Below, one piece after another: positions 1 through 7,546 of a stretch of 8,320 bases of DNA (the first letter of the stretch is position 1; each line of letters starts with the position of its first letter). The notes under the pieces are model-generated. The model saw only the letters and a list, made by a program, of their open reading frames with translations, searched no databases and was not told the DNA's origin. Position numbers and translations under genes: made by a program. Source of the DNA: Chitinophagaceae bacterium (lineage in GTDB: Bacteria; Bacteroidota; Bacteroidia; Chitinophagales; Chitinophagaceae); assembly GCA_026785745.1 (NCBI GenBank), contig JAJAZO010000266.1:1-8320 (forward strand). The letters are read 5' to 3'.

Positions 1-257
1 GCTATTGGGTTATCCGGCCTTAGTGGTGTGGTTAAAACAAAAGTCAGTTTGTTCTGACGGATAACATAACTCACTTTATCCTTCATGCCGGTTTCTGGCC
101 CGGCATAGGCCAGCGATTGAAACCCAAAAGCCGTTTTATAAAAATGGGCAGCTTGTTTGGCATTGCCTACATAAAATTCAACGTAGTCGGTGCCTTGCAA
201 GGGAAGAAAATCTGTTTGTGTTGCCATTGCTTTATCGGTAAGTGTTTTTGTGTTCAT
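1..257 (-). CDS. hppD: 4-hydroxyphenylpyruvate dioxygenase, N-terminal part (cut by window edge)
   Basis: This gene reads on the minus strand from ATG at 257-255 and runs off the left edge, giving 85 complete codons. The family converts 4-hydroxyphenylpyruvate and O2 to homogentisate and CO2 in cytosolic tyrosine breakdown, using non-haem iron. The translation contains the stretches FLPLQGTDYVEFYVGNAKQA, HFYKTAFGF and YAGPETG, which I recognise as the start of the first vicinal-oxygen-chelate domain of Bacteroidota HPPD. The metal ligands lie in the C-terminal half, outside the window, so catalytic competence cannot be judged. A second in-frame Met at residue 11 is a possible alternative start, since the conserved part begins around residue 16. 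The gene diverges from purK across a 237-nt gap, and no Shine-Dalgarno sequence is visible. The family is assigned from remembered sequence, but the match is strong. Confidence 0.9.
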   Translation of the reverse strand, partial: MNTKTLTDKAMATQTDFLPLQGTDYVEFYVGNAKQAAHFYKTAFGFQSLAYAGPETGMKDKVSYVIRQNKLTFVLTTPLRPDNPI

Positions 258-325
258 GATTTTGAATTTAATAACGGGAAAATAAAATTTCAGGCAGTTA
301 GTTAGTCTGTAGAAGGAAAATCCAA

Positions 326-343
326 ATCCGATAGTTATCGGAT
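326..343. promoter_or_regulatory. Perfect palindrome between hppD and purK
   Basis: The sequence ATCCGATA-GT-TATCGGAT is an inverted repeat with 8-bp perfect arms and a 2-nt centre, lying in the divergent intergenic region. It could be an operator for a dimeric regulator or one copy of a dispersed palindrome. On the minus strand it directly follows TAGCATTTG, a one-base-off version of the Bacteroidota -7 box, so a regulator bound here could act on hppD. That function is inference. It is unlikely to be an intrinsic terminator, because there is no loop to speak of and no T-tract. Confidence 0.4.
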
Positions 344-458
344 CAAATGCTATCCATTGCTAAAGTCTCCATCAGCAAGTTGAAATTGCTACGTAGATCT
401 TTGAAGAGTTTATGAGGATAGTCGGGAAGCATGGAGTAAATTTAGTTAAAATCCTGAC

Positions 459-489
459 TTGAAACCTTAATCTTGCCTGCTTATCTTTG
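459..489 (+). promoter_or_regulatory. Bacteroidota-type promoter for purK
   Basis: TATCTTTG at 482-489 matches the known Bacteroidota -7 consensus TAnnTTTG exactly. TTG at 459-461 lies 20 nt upstream, which fits the -33 element. Transcription would begin near 493-496, essentially at the purK ATG (495), implying a leaderless or nearly leaderless mRNA. This is pattern matching only; no transcript data were available. Confidence 0.6.
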
Positions 490-494
490 CCACC

Positions 495-1616
495 ATGTTA
501 AAAATCGGAATCCTCGGCGGCGGACAACTCGGAAGAATGCTGTTACAGGCAGCCGCCAACTACCCTGTTGAAACATTTGTATTAGAAAATGATACTGAAT
601 GTCCTGCTGCCCACCTCTGTCATCATTTTACCAAAGGCGATATTAAAGATTTTGATGCCGTTTATAATTTTGGAAAAGGATTGGATGCCCTCACCATTGA
701 AATAGAAAATGTAAATGTGGAGGCTCTGGAAAAGTTAGAAGCAGAAGGGGTAAAAGTTTATCCAAAACCTTCGGTACTTAAAACTATCAAGAATAAAATT
801 CTACAAAAACAATACTACCAGCAGCATCAGTTACCCTCCCCGGCATTTATCATCACTAATAATCTTGACGAGCTAAAACAACAGGAAAGTTTTTTACCTG
901 CAGTACATAAAATCGGCGAAGGCGGTTATGATGGCAAAGGCGTTCAGTTGCTGAGAACAAAAGAAGATATTGCCAAAGGATTTGATGCACCCTCTGTGTT
1001 GGAAAAAATGGTTGACATCCACAAAGAAATAGCACAGATGGTGGCTATTAATTCAACAGGAGAAACAGCTTTATACCCACCGGTTGAAATGCTTTTTGAC
1101 CCCACCTTAAATTTATTAGACTATCAACTTTGTCCGGCTGAACTGGATGAAAAAACAAAATCGAAGGCAGAAGCAATTGCTTTATCTGTAGTTAGGAATT
1201 TTAAATCACCCGGAATATTCGCTGTAGAAATGTTTGTAGATAAAAATGGCGATGTGATGGTAAATGAAACAGCACCGAGGGCCCACAACAGCGGTCATCA
1301 TACCATTGAAGCTAATTACAGTTCACAGTTTGATATGCAATGGCGTATAATGCTTGGCTATCCGTTGGGAAATACTGATGCCATTCTTCCTTCCATTATG
1401 GTTAATATAATCGGGGCCGAAGGCTTTAGCGGTGATGTAAAGTATGAGGGGCTTGAAGAAGTGCTGAAAATCGAAAATGCTTTTGTTCATCTTTACGGGA
1501 AAAAACAAACCAAGCCCGGCCGCAAAATGGGGCATGTAACGATTATGAGTAAAGAAAAACAAGAATTACTCCATCAATCGAATAAAATAAAGAGAACTTT
1601 AGTGGCCAAAGCCTGA
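495..1616 (+). CDS. purK: N5-carboxyaminoimidazole ribonucleotide synthase
   Basis: PurK is an ATP-grasp enzyme that makes N5-CAIR from AIR, bicarbonate and ATP in the cytosolic purine pathway; PurE then rearranges the product. The 373-residue length is normal for the family. Visible landmarks are the N-terminal nucleotide-fold motif GILGGGQLGRM (residues 5-15), EIENVN (69-74), the glycine-rich ATP-grasp loop GEGGYDGKG (141-149), and FAVEMFVD (242-249) with likely metal ligand Glu245. NETAPRAHNSGHHT (257-270) carries the second likely ligand, Glu258, and the C-terminal stretch YGKKQTKPGRKMGHVT (334-349) is typical of the family. The start is supported by the glycine motif beginning only a few residues in and by a promoter box just upstream. 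PurE is not next door but about 5.9 kb downstream at 7547, beyond an efflux cassette. The reading frame shows no defects. Confidence 0.96.
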   Translation: MLKIGILGGGQLGRMLLQAAANYPVETFVLENDTECPAAHLCHHFTKGDIKDFDAVYNFGKGLDALTIEIENVNVEALEKLEAEGVKVYPKPSVLKTIKNKILQKQYYQQHQLPSPAFIITNNLDELKQQESFLPAVHKIGEGGYDGKGVQLLRTKEDIAKGFDAPSVLEKMVDIHKEIAQMVAINSTGETALYPPVEMLFDPTLNLLDYQLCPAELDEKTKSKAEAIALSVVRNFKSPGIFAVEMFVDKNGDVMVNETAPRAHNSGHHTIEANYSSQFDMQWRIMLGYPLGNTDAILPSIMVNIIGAEGFSGDVKYEGLEEVLKIENAFVHLYGKKQTKPGRKMGHVTIMSKEKQELLHQSNKIKRTLVAKA

Positions 1617-1619
1617 CCC

Positions 1620-1638
1620 CTTTTATCCAACATAAAAG
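1620..1638 (+). terminator. Weak hairpin after purK
   Basis: CTTTTAT and ATAAAAG form a perfect 7-bp stem around a 5-nt loop, starting 4 nt after the purK stop codon. The stem is AT-rich and no T-tract follows, so it is at best a weak terminator or an mRNA 3'-end stabiliser. The position makes it worth listing. Confidence 0.25.
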
Positions 1639-1711
1639 CCGCCTATACTTCCTTGAAATTTTGTGCAAGGAAACATACCCTTTTGCCGTCCAATAGCAGG
1701 CCATTTTCCAT

Positions 1712-1719
1712 TATCTTTA
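1712..1719 (+). promoter_or_regulatory. Candidate -7 box for the efflux operon
   Basis: TATCTTTA matches seven of the eight positions of the Bacteroidota TAnnTTTG box and lies 37 nt before the adaptor gene's ATG. The nearest upstream TTTG (1682-1685) is 26 nt away, longer than the usual 19-20 nt, so the -33 element is doubtful. If real, the efflux genes have their own promoter independent of purK. Confidence 0.3.
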
Positions 1720-1756
1720 TTGGGTTGATTATTTTACCAATTGCACCACAACACAC

Positions 1757-2812
1757 ATGAAAATCATCACATTATTCCTCTTACCCATCATTTTATTGCT
1801 AACCGCCTGCAGTGGCAAGAAAAAGAAAGATGCCGCCCAACAAAAAAGCGGTGCCGCCAAACCACCACCCATGAAGGTGGATGGCTATATCGTAAGACCT
1901 GAACCTTTCCAGTCAACTATTGAAGTACCCGGTAATATTGTGCCGAATGAAATGGCGGAAATACATCCTGAAGTATCGGGCAGAATAGTGCAATTGAATG
2001 TGGCCGAAGGAAAATATGTAGGCAAAGGAACGGTGCTGGCCAAATTGTATGATGGTGACTTGCGGGCACAACTAAATAAAGTGCAGATACAATTAGCACT
2101 GGCCCAAAAAACAGAAGAGAGGCAGGCTCAGTTATTAAAAATACAAGGCATAAGCCAGCAGGATTATGATATTAGTTTGCTACAGGTAAATAGTTTGCGG
2201 GCAGACATTGGCATTTTACAAACCAGTATTTCAAAAACAGTAGTAAGAGCACCCTTCAGCGGAAAGCTCGGATTGAAAAACATAAGCCCCGGTTCTTATG
2301 TTTCTCCGGCATCGGTTATAGCCATCATTAATCAAACAGACCGGTTGAAATTAGACTTCACCGTTCCGGAAAAATATATTGACAAGATAAAGATGGGGCA
2401 ATTAGTAACCTTCACTTTTGAAGGTTCAAAAAAACAATTAGGCGCAAAAGTAGTTGCTACAGAATCTAACATTTCAGAAAATACCCGCAGCCTTACCGTA
2501 AGGGCTGCAGTAATGGGAAGCGATGCAGGACTCTTGCCAGGTTCATTTGCTAAAGTAATGTTGAGTTTTGACCCCGACCCCAATGCACTATTAGTACCCA
2601 CACAGGCAGTACTGCCACAGGCAAGGGGAAAGAAAGTGATTTTATACAAAAGCGGCACAGCCATATTTGCAGATGTAGTAACCGGTGTCAGGGATTCGGC
2701 AAAAGTGCAAATTACTGATGGTTTAAAACCTGGAGACACGGTAGTAGTGACGGGACTGTTAAGTGTAAGACCAGAAGCGAAAATTCAGATAGGGCGAATA
2801 GTGAATAAATAA
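1757..2812 (+). CDS. RND efflux periplasmic adaptor (membrane-fusion protein), lipoprotein
   Basis: This is the adaptor that joins an inner-membrane RND pump to an outer-membrane channel (HlyD/AcrA family). It has 351 residues, normal length. Residues 1-17 are a lipoprotein signal peptide ending in the lipobox LTAC, so Cys18 should be lipidated and anchor the protein to a membrane facing the periplasm. Next comes a lysine/proline-rich linker (19-40). The first barrel-sandwich (lipoyl-like) half is about 68-99 (EVSGRIVQLNVAEGKYV), followed by an alpha-hairpin about 100-158. The second lipoyl half is about 159-192 (VVRAPFSGKLG, SPGSYVSP), the beta-barrel about 195-270, and the membrane-proximal domain about 275-348 (LLVPTQAVLP, GLKPGDTVVVTGL). 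The hairpin matches the partner channel encoded at 6058. The gene is first in a three-gene cassette and is separated from the pump gene by 121 nt of repeat. No Shine-Dalgarno sequence is seen. The substrate cannot be inferred. Confidence 0.93.
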   Translation: MKIITLFLLPIILLLTACSGKKKKDAAQQKSGAAKPPPMKVDGYIVRPEPFQSTIEVPGNIVPNEMAEIHPEVSGRIVQLNVAEGKYVGKGTVLAKLYDGDLRAQLNKVQIQLALAQKTEERQAQLLKIQGISQQDYDISLLQVNSLRADIGILQTSISKTVVRAPFSGKLGLKNISPGSYVSPASVIAIINQTDRLKLDFTVPEKYIDKIKMGQLVTFTFEGSKKQLGAKVVATESNISENTRSLTVRAAVMGSDAGLLPGSFAKVMLSFDPDPNALLVPTQAVLPQARGKKVILYKSGTAIFADVVTGVRDSAKVQITDGLKPGDTVVVTGLLSVRPEAKIQIGRIVNK

Positions 2813-2933
2813 ACCCCTATCCCTAAAGGGGAATTTGCAAGAGTCTTTCAAATTTTAAAAGATTCTGTAATAGCAAATGGGAAAACATAAATTATCATAA
2901 TCTAAATTTCCCCGCCTTCGGCGGATTAGGGGT
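2813..2933. repeat. Inverted-repeat element filling the adaptor-pump gap
   Basis: The whole gap between the adaptor stop and the pump start is one imperfect palindrome. The left end ACCCCTATCC (2813-2822) pairs with GGATTAGGGGT (2923-2933), apart from one unpaired base. GGGGAATTT (2828-2836) pairs with AAATTTCCCC (2904-2913), again with one base bulged. Inside are two further hairpins: AGAGTCTTT / AAAGATTCT (2840-2848 and 2858-2866, one G-U pair) and CCGCC-TTC-GGCGG (2912-2924). The pump ATG follows immediately. The form resembles a small dispersed palindromic element of the REP/MITE kind. A role in mRNA stability or in setting the adaptor:pump ratio is inference. Confidence 0.65.
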
Positions 2934-5900
2934 ATGAACATCTCAGAATTAAGTTTACGAAGACCGGTGCTGGCTATTGTGATGAATATCGTCATTGTGG
3001 TGTTTGGCATTATCGGTTTTAAATTCCTGGGTGTAAGAGATTATCCGGCTATTGACCCGCCCAATATCAGTGTACGTACCAATTACGCAGGAGCTAATGC
3101 AGATATTATTGAAACACAAATTACCGAGCCATTAGAAAAAGCTATTAATGGTATTGCGGGAATTAAAAACATCACCTCCTCCAGCAGCAACGGTAGCAGC
3201 AGTATCAATGTAGAGTTTGAACTGGGTGAAAACCTGGAAGCTGCTGCCAATGATGTGCGGGATAAAGATTCGCAGGCACTCCGCTCCTTACCGTCTGACC
3301 TTGATGCGCCACCCGTTGTATCAAAAGCCGATGCCAGTTCTGACCCCATTCTCTCGATGACTGTTCAAAGTAATACGAGAAACCAGTTGGAGATGTCGGA
3401 ATATGCAAACAATGTGCTGGTAGAAAGATTGCAAACAATTCCCGGAGTAAGTGGTATTCAGATTTGGGGAGAAAAAAGATATGCCATGCGTATCTGGATT
3501 GACCCCGCTAAATTAGTATCGTATAATATTACGGCCAACGATGTGCAGGCAGCGCTGTTGCGGGAGAATGTAGAATTGCCTTCTGGAAAAATTTCTGGCA
3601 ACAATACTGAATTATCTGTAAGAACTTTTGGGAAACTCAATACAGAGGAAGAATTCAATAACCTCATTGTAAAAAATGTTGATGGAGCTGATATCCGGTT
3701 ACAGCAAGTAGGAGAAGCGGTATTGGGGCCTGAGAATGACGAAACAGTTTTAAAGGGAGACGGGATACCCATGATTGCATTAGCCATTATTCCTCAACCT
3801 GGCTCCAATTATGTTTCTATCTCTGATGAGTTTTACAAAAGATTAGAAAAGATAAAAAAGGATATTCCTGAAGATGTTAAAATAAAAATTGGATTAGACC
3901 AGACAAAATTCATTAAAAAGTCAATTCTTGAAGTACAGGAAACACTGATGATTGCTTTTTTGCTGGTGGTCATTATTATTTATTTATTCTTCCGTGAATG
4001 GATTGTTGCTATTCGACCGTTGATTGATATTCCTGTTTCACTAATAGGTGCTTTTTTCATCATGTACCTGATGGGCTATACCATCAATGTTCTTTCCCTG
4101 CTGGCCATTGTACTTGCCACCGGCCTGGTGGTGGATGATGGTATTGTAGTAACGGAAAATATCTATAAAAAGATGGAGAAAGGAATGAATAAATGGCAGG
4201 CGGCACTGGAAGGTTCTAAAGAAATTTATTTTGCCGTCATTGCTACTTCTATCACCCTGGCAGTTGTATTTCTCCCCATCATTTTTTTACAAGGTTTTGT
4301 TGGAAGATTATTCCGTGAGTTTGGTATTGTGGTAGCTGGTGCTGTCCTCATTTCTGCTTTTGTATCACTTACATTAACACCGGTACTCAACGTTAAGCTG
4401 AGTAAAAGGGATGTGCATAAACATTCATGGTTCTATAATAAGACCGAACCTTTCTTCCGATGGATGGAAAACAGTTACCAGTCAGCCCTGCGCAGATTTA
4501 TGGGAGTACGTTGGGTTGCCATAGTGTTAATTGCACTTTGTGGAGCAGCAATATTTTTTATCGGCAGAAACCTTCAATCAGAATTAGCGCCGATGGAAGA
4601 TAGGAGCCAGTTTCGTTTATCCTTAACAGCACCTGAAGGCACTTCTTTTGATGCAATGGACAAATATGTGGATCGTGTCAATAATTTTATGATGGACTCG
4701 GTGCCGGAGAAAGAATTGCTGATTAGTTTTACCTCGCCTGGTTTTTCGGGTTCTGGAAATGCCAATACAGGTTTTGTCCGGGTTACCCTGGTACCGCCCA
4801 ATGAAAGAGCAAGATCGCAAAAACAAATAGTGGCGATGGTAAATAAGAACATGGGTAAATTTAATGAAGGCCGTGCTACCGCTATTGAAGAACAAACAAT
4901 TTCAGTGAACCGTCGTGGTGGCCAGCCTGTTTCTTTTGTTGTTCAGAATAATAATTTTGAAAAACTAACCGCCAGTATGTCGAAAATACTTGAGGTAACC
5001 AGGCAGAGTAAGGTACTGATGAATGCTGATGTGGATTTGAAATTCAATAAACCAGAATTAAGGGTGGAGATTAACCGGTTAAAAGCAGCTCAGCTTGGCG
5101 TTAGCGTAAATGATATTTCACAAACATTGCAATTGGCATATAGTAACCGCCGACTTGGTTATTTTAACAAAGATGGAAAACAATACCAGGTAATGGGGCA
5201 AGTGGCCCGTAACGACCGGGATGACCCCAATGATTTAAAAACATTATTCGTCCGCAATAGCAGGAATGAAATGATAAGTCTTGACAACCTTGTTACAACG
5301 ACAGAATCGAACACCCCTCCTACTATTTATCATTTTAACCGGTATAAGTCATTCACCGTATCGGCCAGCCTGCAACCGGGCAAAACGATTGGTGACGGCA
5401 TCGCTGAAATGGAAAAAATAACGGATGAAATATTGGATGAAACATTTACTACTTCCCTTTCTGGTTCATCAAGAGATTTCAAAGAAAGCAGCAGTAATAC
5501 GAGTTTTGCGTTCCTGCTAGCATTGGCATTGATATTCCTGATTTTGGCCGGGCAGTTTAATAGCTTTATTGACCCATTGATAATAATGTTTACAGTACCA
5601 CTGGCTATAGCCGGTGCTGTGTTGACCTTGTGGTTGTTTGGCCAAACACTGAATATTTTTTCTCAAATCGGAATGATTATGCTGATAGGATTAGTGACAA
5701 AAAATGGAATACTTATCGTTGAGTTTGCCAATCAAAACCAGGAGAAAGGAATGAAGAAAGCAGAAGCGGCCATTTTCTCTGCTACGCAACGTTTACGGCC
5801 AATATTGATGACGAGCCTGGCCATGTCACTCGGAGCATTACCGTTGGCATTATCATTAGGAGCATCATCCACCAGCCGTATTCCGTTAGGTGTCGTTATT

Positions 5901-6050
5901 GTTGGCGGCATTATGTTCTCCTTAGTATTAACCTTATTTGTAATTCCGGCCATGTATTCTTTTCTTTCTACAAAAAAGAAGAAAAGCCAGATAGATGAAT
6001 TTATGCACGGCGACCCGAAAACGGAAAAATCTATTACTGAACAGGTATAA
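2934..6050 (+). CDS. RND multidrug-type efflux pump, inner-membrane subunit (HAE1/AcrB family)
   Basis: This is the proton-driven trimeric pump of a tripartite efflux system. Its 1038 residues are close to AcrB length (about 1050). The first transmembrane segment is about 11-33, followed by a large periplasmic loop (about 34-335), five segments between about 337 and 483, one at 526-545, a second periplasmic loop (about 546-855) and five segments from about 857 to 1010. The proton-relay residues known from AcrB are all present: Asp401 and Asp402 in LVVDDGIVVTEN, Lys923 in GLVTKNGILIVEF, and Arg953 and Thr960 in QRLRPILMTS. This marks it as a drug/lipophile (HAE1) pump rather than a metal pump. 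A glycine-rich switch-loop-like segment lies at 602-613 (PGFSGSGNANTG) and keeps one of the two AcrB loop phenylalanines. A lysine-rich cytoplasmic tail ends the protein. The start is set by the conserved N-terminus LSLRRPVLAIV. No defects are seen; the substrate is unknown. Confidence 0.96.
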   Translation: MNISELSLRRPVLAIVMNIVIVVFGIIGFKFLGVRDYPAIDPPNISVRTNYAGANADIIETQITEPLEKAINGIAGIKNITSSSSNGSSSINVEFELGENLEAAANDVRDKDSQALRSLPSDLDAPPVVSKADASSDPILSMTVQSNTRNQLEMSEYANNVLVERLQTIPGVSGIQIWGEKRYAMRIWIDPAKLVSYNITANDVQAALLRENVELPSGKISGNNTELSVRTFGKLNTEEEFNNLIVKNVDGADIRLQQVGEAVLGPENDETVLKGDGIPMIALAIIPQPGSNYVSISDEFYKRLEKIKKDIPEDVKIKIGLDQTKFIKKSILEVQETLMIAFLLVVIIIYLFFREWIVAIRPLIDIPVSLIGAFFIMYLMGYTINVLSLLAIVLATGLVVDDGIVVTENIYKKMEKGMNKWQAALEGSKEIYFAVIATSITLAVVFLPIIFLQGFVGRLFREFGIVVAGAVLISAFVSLTLTPVLNVKLSKRDVHKHSWFYNKTEPFFRWMENSYQSALRRFMGVRWVAIVLIALCGAAIFFIGRNLQSELAPMEDRSQFRLSLTAPEGTSFDAMDKYVDRVNNFMMDSVPEKELLISFTSPGFSGSGNANTGFVRVTLVPPNERARSQKQIVAMVNKNMGKFNEGRATAIEEQTISVNRRGGQPVSFVVQNNNFEKLTASMSKILEVTRQSKVLMNADVDLKFNKPELRVEINRLKAAQLGVSVNDISQTLQLAYSNRRLGYFNKDGKQYQVMGQVARNDRDDPNDLKTLFVRNSRNEMISLDNLVTTTESNTPPTIYHFNRYKSFTVSASLQPGKTIGDGIAEMEKITDEILDETFTTSLSGSSRDFKESSSNTSFAFLLALALIFLILAGQFNSFIDPLIIMFTVPLAIAGAVLTLWLFGQTLNIFSQIGMIMLIGLVTKNGILIVEFANQNQEKGMKKAEAAIFSATQRLRPILMTSLAMSLGALPLALSLGASSTSRIPLGVVIVGGIMFSLVLTLFVIPAMYSFLSTKKKKSQIDEFMHGDPKTEKSITEQV

Positions 6051-6057
6051 ATTTTTG

Positions 6058-7377
6058 ATGAATAGTATGAGAAAAATAATTTTACCCATCTTATTGCTTA
6101 TCACTATTTCTTCCTCCGCACAACGGATGCTGACACTGGAAGAAGCGATTGCAACTGCTTTAAAAAATAATTTTGATATACAGCTATCAAAAAATGATTC
6201 TGCTGTAGCAGCACTTGACTTTTCATTTCGCAATGCGGCCTTCTTACCCAGAGTAAACGGCAATATCAATACCGGATGGAACAACAATGCACAACGGCAA
6301 AAATTTGTGGATGGTACAGAGAGAGCACTCAATGACATAAAATCAAACAACTATAATGCAGCAGTACAACTAAGCTGGACTTTATTTGACGGATTAAAAA
6401 TGTTTGCTACAAGAAATAAGGCGGAAGAGTTTGTCAGGCTTGGTGAATTGGCTATCAAAGACAGAGTGGTAAACACGGTAGCAGCAGTAATCAATAACTA
6501 TTACGATATAGCCCGTCAAAAGCAACAACTGAAAGCCATAAGAGAACAAATGTCTCTGAGCCAGGAAAGAGTAAAGCTTGCTCAATATAAATTGGACATA
6601 GGTGTTGGCACCAAACCAGATGTGTTGCAAAGCAAAGTCGACAATAACGCTCAAAGGGCTTTGCAACTGGAACAGGAACGACTTGTTGCTCAATTGAAAG
6701 AACAGCTTAACCAGATTATGAATATATCAGGGAATACCGGTTATGATGTAAGCGATACAATTCCTATCAATCAAAAAATTTCCTTGGGTGATATTCAATC
6801 AGGCATAGAGAACAGCAACCCCCTGATGCTGATTGCAAAAAAGAATATAGATATTGCTCACTTCACATTGAAGGAAAGAAAAGCAGAACGATGGCCTGTA
6901 CTTACCTTCAATTCGGGTTACAGTTATGCAAGAAATAATAATAAAGCTACAGTCAATCCGTTTCAACCACTATTCAGCAGAAATATCGGCCGCAACATTG
7001 GCTTTACTGCATCTATTCCCATCCTGAATAACTTTAACAATAAACGCCTTATCAGACAAGCACAGCTTGATATACAATACCAGCAACTCTTTTATGAAAA
7101 TCAGAAATCAAACCTCAATCTAGCCGTTGTCAATGCTTTTCTTAATTATGAACAACAGAAAAAAGCGTTGGCACTGGAAGAAGAAAATATTCTACTGGCC
7201 AAAGAAAATGTAAGTATCGTTTTCCAGGTATATAAACTTAATTCCAACACCCTTATCCAATTGAAAGAAGCCGAAAAGAGCCTGCAGGATGCCCAAACAA
7301 GGTTGATTACAGCGAGGTTCAATACTAAACTGGCGGAAACAGAATTACTAAGATTAAAGGGTGATTTGATAAAATAG
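6058..7377 (+). CDS. TolC-family outer-membrane efflux protein
   Basis: This is the outer-membrane channel of the efflux system (OEP family), expected to form a trimeric beta-barrel with a long periplasmic helical tunnel. From ATG at 6058 it has 439 residues, normal for the family. Residues 1-21 form a signal peptide (MRKIILPILLLITISSSA) with likely cleavage before Gln22. The family's duplicated layout is visible: the first helical region begins LTLEEAIATALKNN (25-38), with barrel strands near 103-112 (VQLSWTLFDG). The second repeat begins near 245, with strands near 314-324 (IGFTASIPILN), followed by a long coiled region to the end. A longer in-frame start at 5995 lies inside the pump gene and would put about 21 charged residues before the signal peptide, so 6058 is chosen; 6067 is also possible. 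It starts 7 nt after the pump stop, indicating co-transcription. Confidence 0.93.
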   Translation: MNSMRKIILPILLLITISSSAQRMLTLEEAIATALKNNFDIQLSKNDSAVAALDFSFRNAAFLPRVNGNINTGWNNNAQRQKFVDGTERALNDIKSNNYNAAVQLSWTLFDGLKMFATRNKAEEFVRLGELAIKDRVVNTVAAVINNYYDIARQKQQLKAIREQMSLSQERVKLAQYKLDIGVGTKPDVLQSKVDNNAQRALQLEQERLVAQLKEQLNQIMNISGNTGYDVSDTIPINQKISLGDIQSGIENSNPLMLIAKKNIDIAHFTLKERKAERWPVLTFNSGYSYARNNNKATVNPFQPLFSRNIGRNIGFTASIPILNNFNNKRLIRQAQLDIQYQQLFYENQKSNLNLAVVNAFLNYEQQKKALALEEENILLAKENVSIVFQVYKLNSNTLIQLKEAEKSLQDAQTRLITARFNTKLAETELLRLKGDLIK

Positions 7378-7391
7378 TTTTCCCCTCCCGA

Positions 7392-7410
7392 CCTCCCCTA
7401 AAGGATGAGG
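7392..7410. repeat. Degenerate CCCTAAAGG hairpin after the efflux operon
   Basis: CCTCCCCTAAAGGATGAGG begins 15 nt after the channel gene's stop codon. The CCTC/GAGG ends and an inner CC-TAAA-GG can pair imperfectly. The core CCCTAAAGG also occurs at 2821-2829 in the element between adaptor and pump, so this may be an eroded half of the same dispersed repeat. There is no T-tract, so terminator function is doubtful. Confidence 0.35.
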
Positions 7411-7498
7411 CCACCAACACACAGCCCTGGCTTTCCAGCTATACCTGCTATTTTATCAGCCCTCCTGCATAAGATGGGCTTGGCAGTCTTATTGCGTC

Positions 7499-7529
7499 TT
7501 TGCGAGATACCTTTTTTAGCCTTTCTTTG
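7499..7529 (+). promoter_or_regulatory. Candidate promoter for purE
   Basis: TTTG at 7499-7502 is followed, after 19 nt, by TTTCTTTG at 7522-7529. This fits the Bacteroidota -33/-7 layout with one mismatch in the -7 box (T instead of A at its second position). Transcription would start near 7535, leaving a leader of about 10 nt before the purE ATG at 7547. It suggests purE is transcribed separately from the efflux genes. Confidence 0.35.
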
Positions 7530-7546
7530 CCTTTCAAACTCTTCAA

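Noticed and set aside
117..305. 62-codon plus-strand open frame opposite hppD
   Set aside because: It lies antisense to the clear HPPD coding sequence and has no recognisable features; it is a shadow frame.
2332..2739. 135-codon minus-strand open frame inside the adaptor gene
   Set aside because: It is fully antisense to the adaptor coding sequence; the protein shows low-complexity composition typical of shadow frames.
2912..2924. CCGCC-TTC-GGCGG as an intrinsic terminator between adaptor and pump
   Set aside because: No T-tract follows, and the pump start codon lies 10 nt downstream; it is better explained as part of the larger palindromic element.
5995..6057. Earlier in-frame start for the TolC-family gene
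   Set aside because: It lies inside the pump gene and would place about 21 charged residues ahead of a good signal peptide; the start at 6058 just after the pump stop fits better.
5934..6350. 138-codon minus-strand open frame across the pump-channel junction
   Set aside because: It is antisense to two well-supported genes and shows no family resemblance.
1757..7377. Efflux cassette as a heavy-metal (CusA-type) system
   Set aside because: The pump has the double-Asp, Lys, Arg and Thr relay set and overall layout of HAE1 drug/lipophile pumps, and I see no methionine relay or metal-binding motif.
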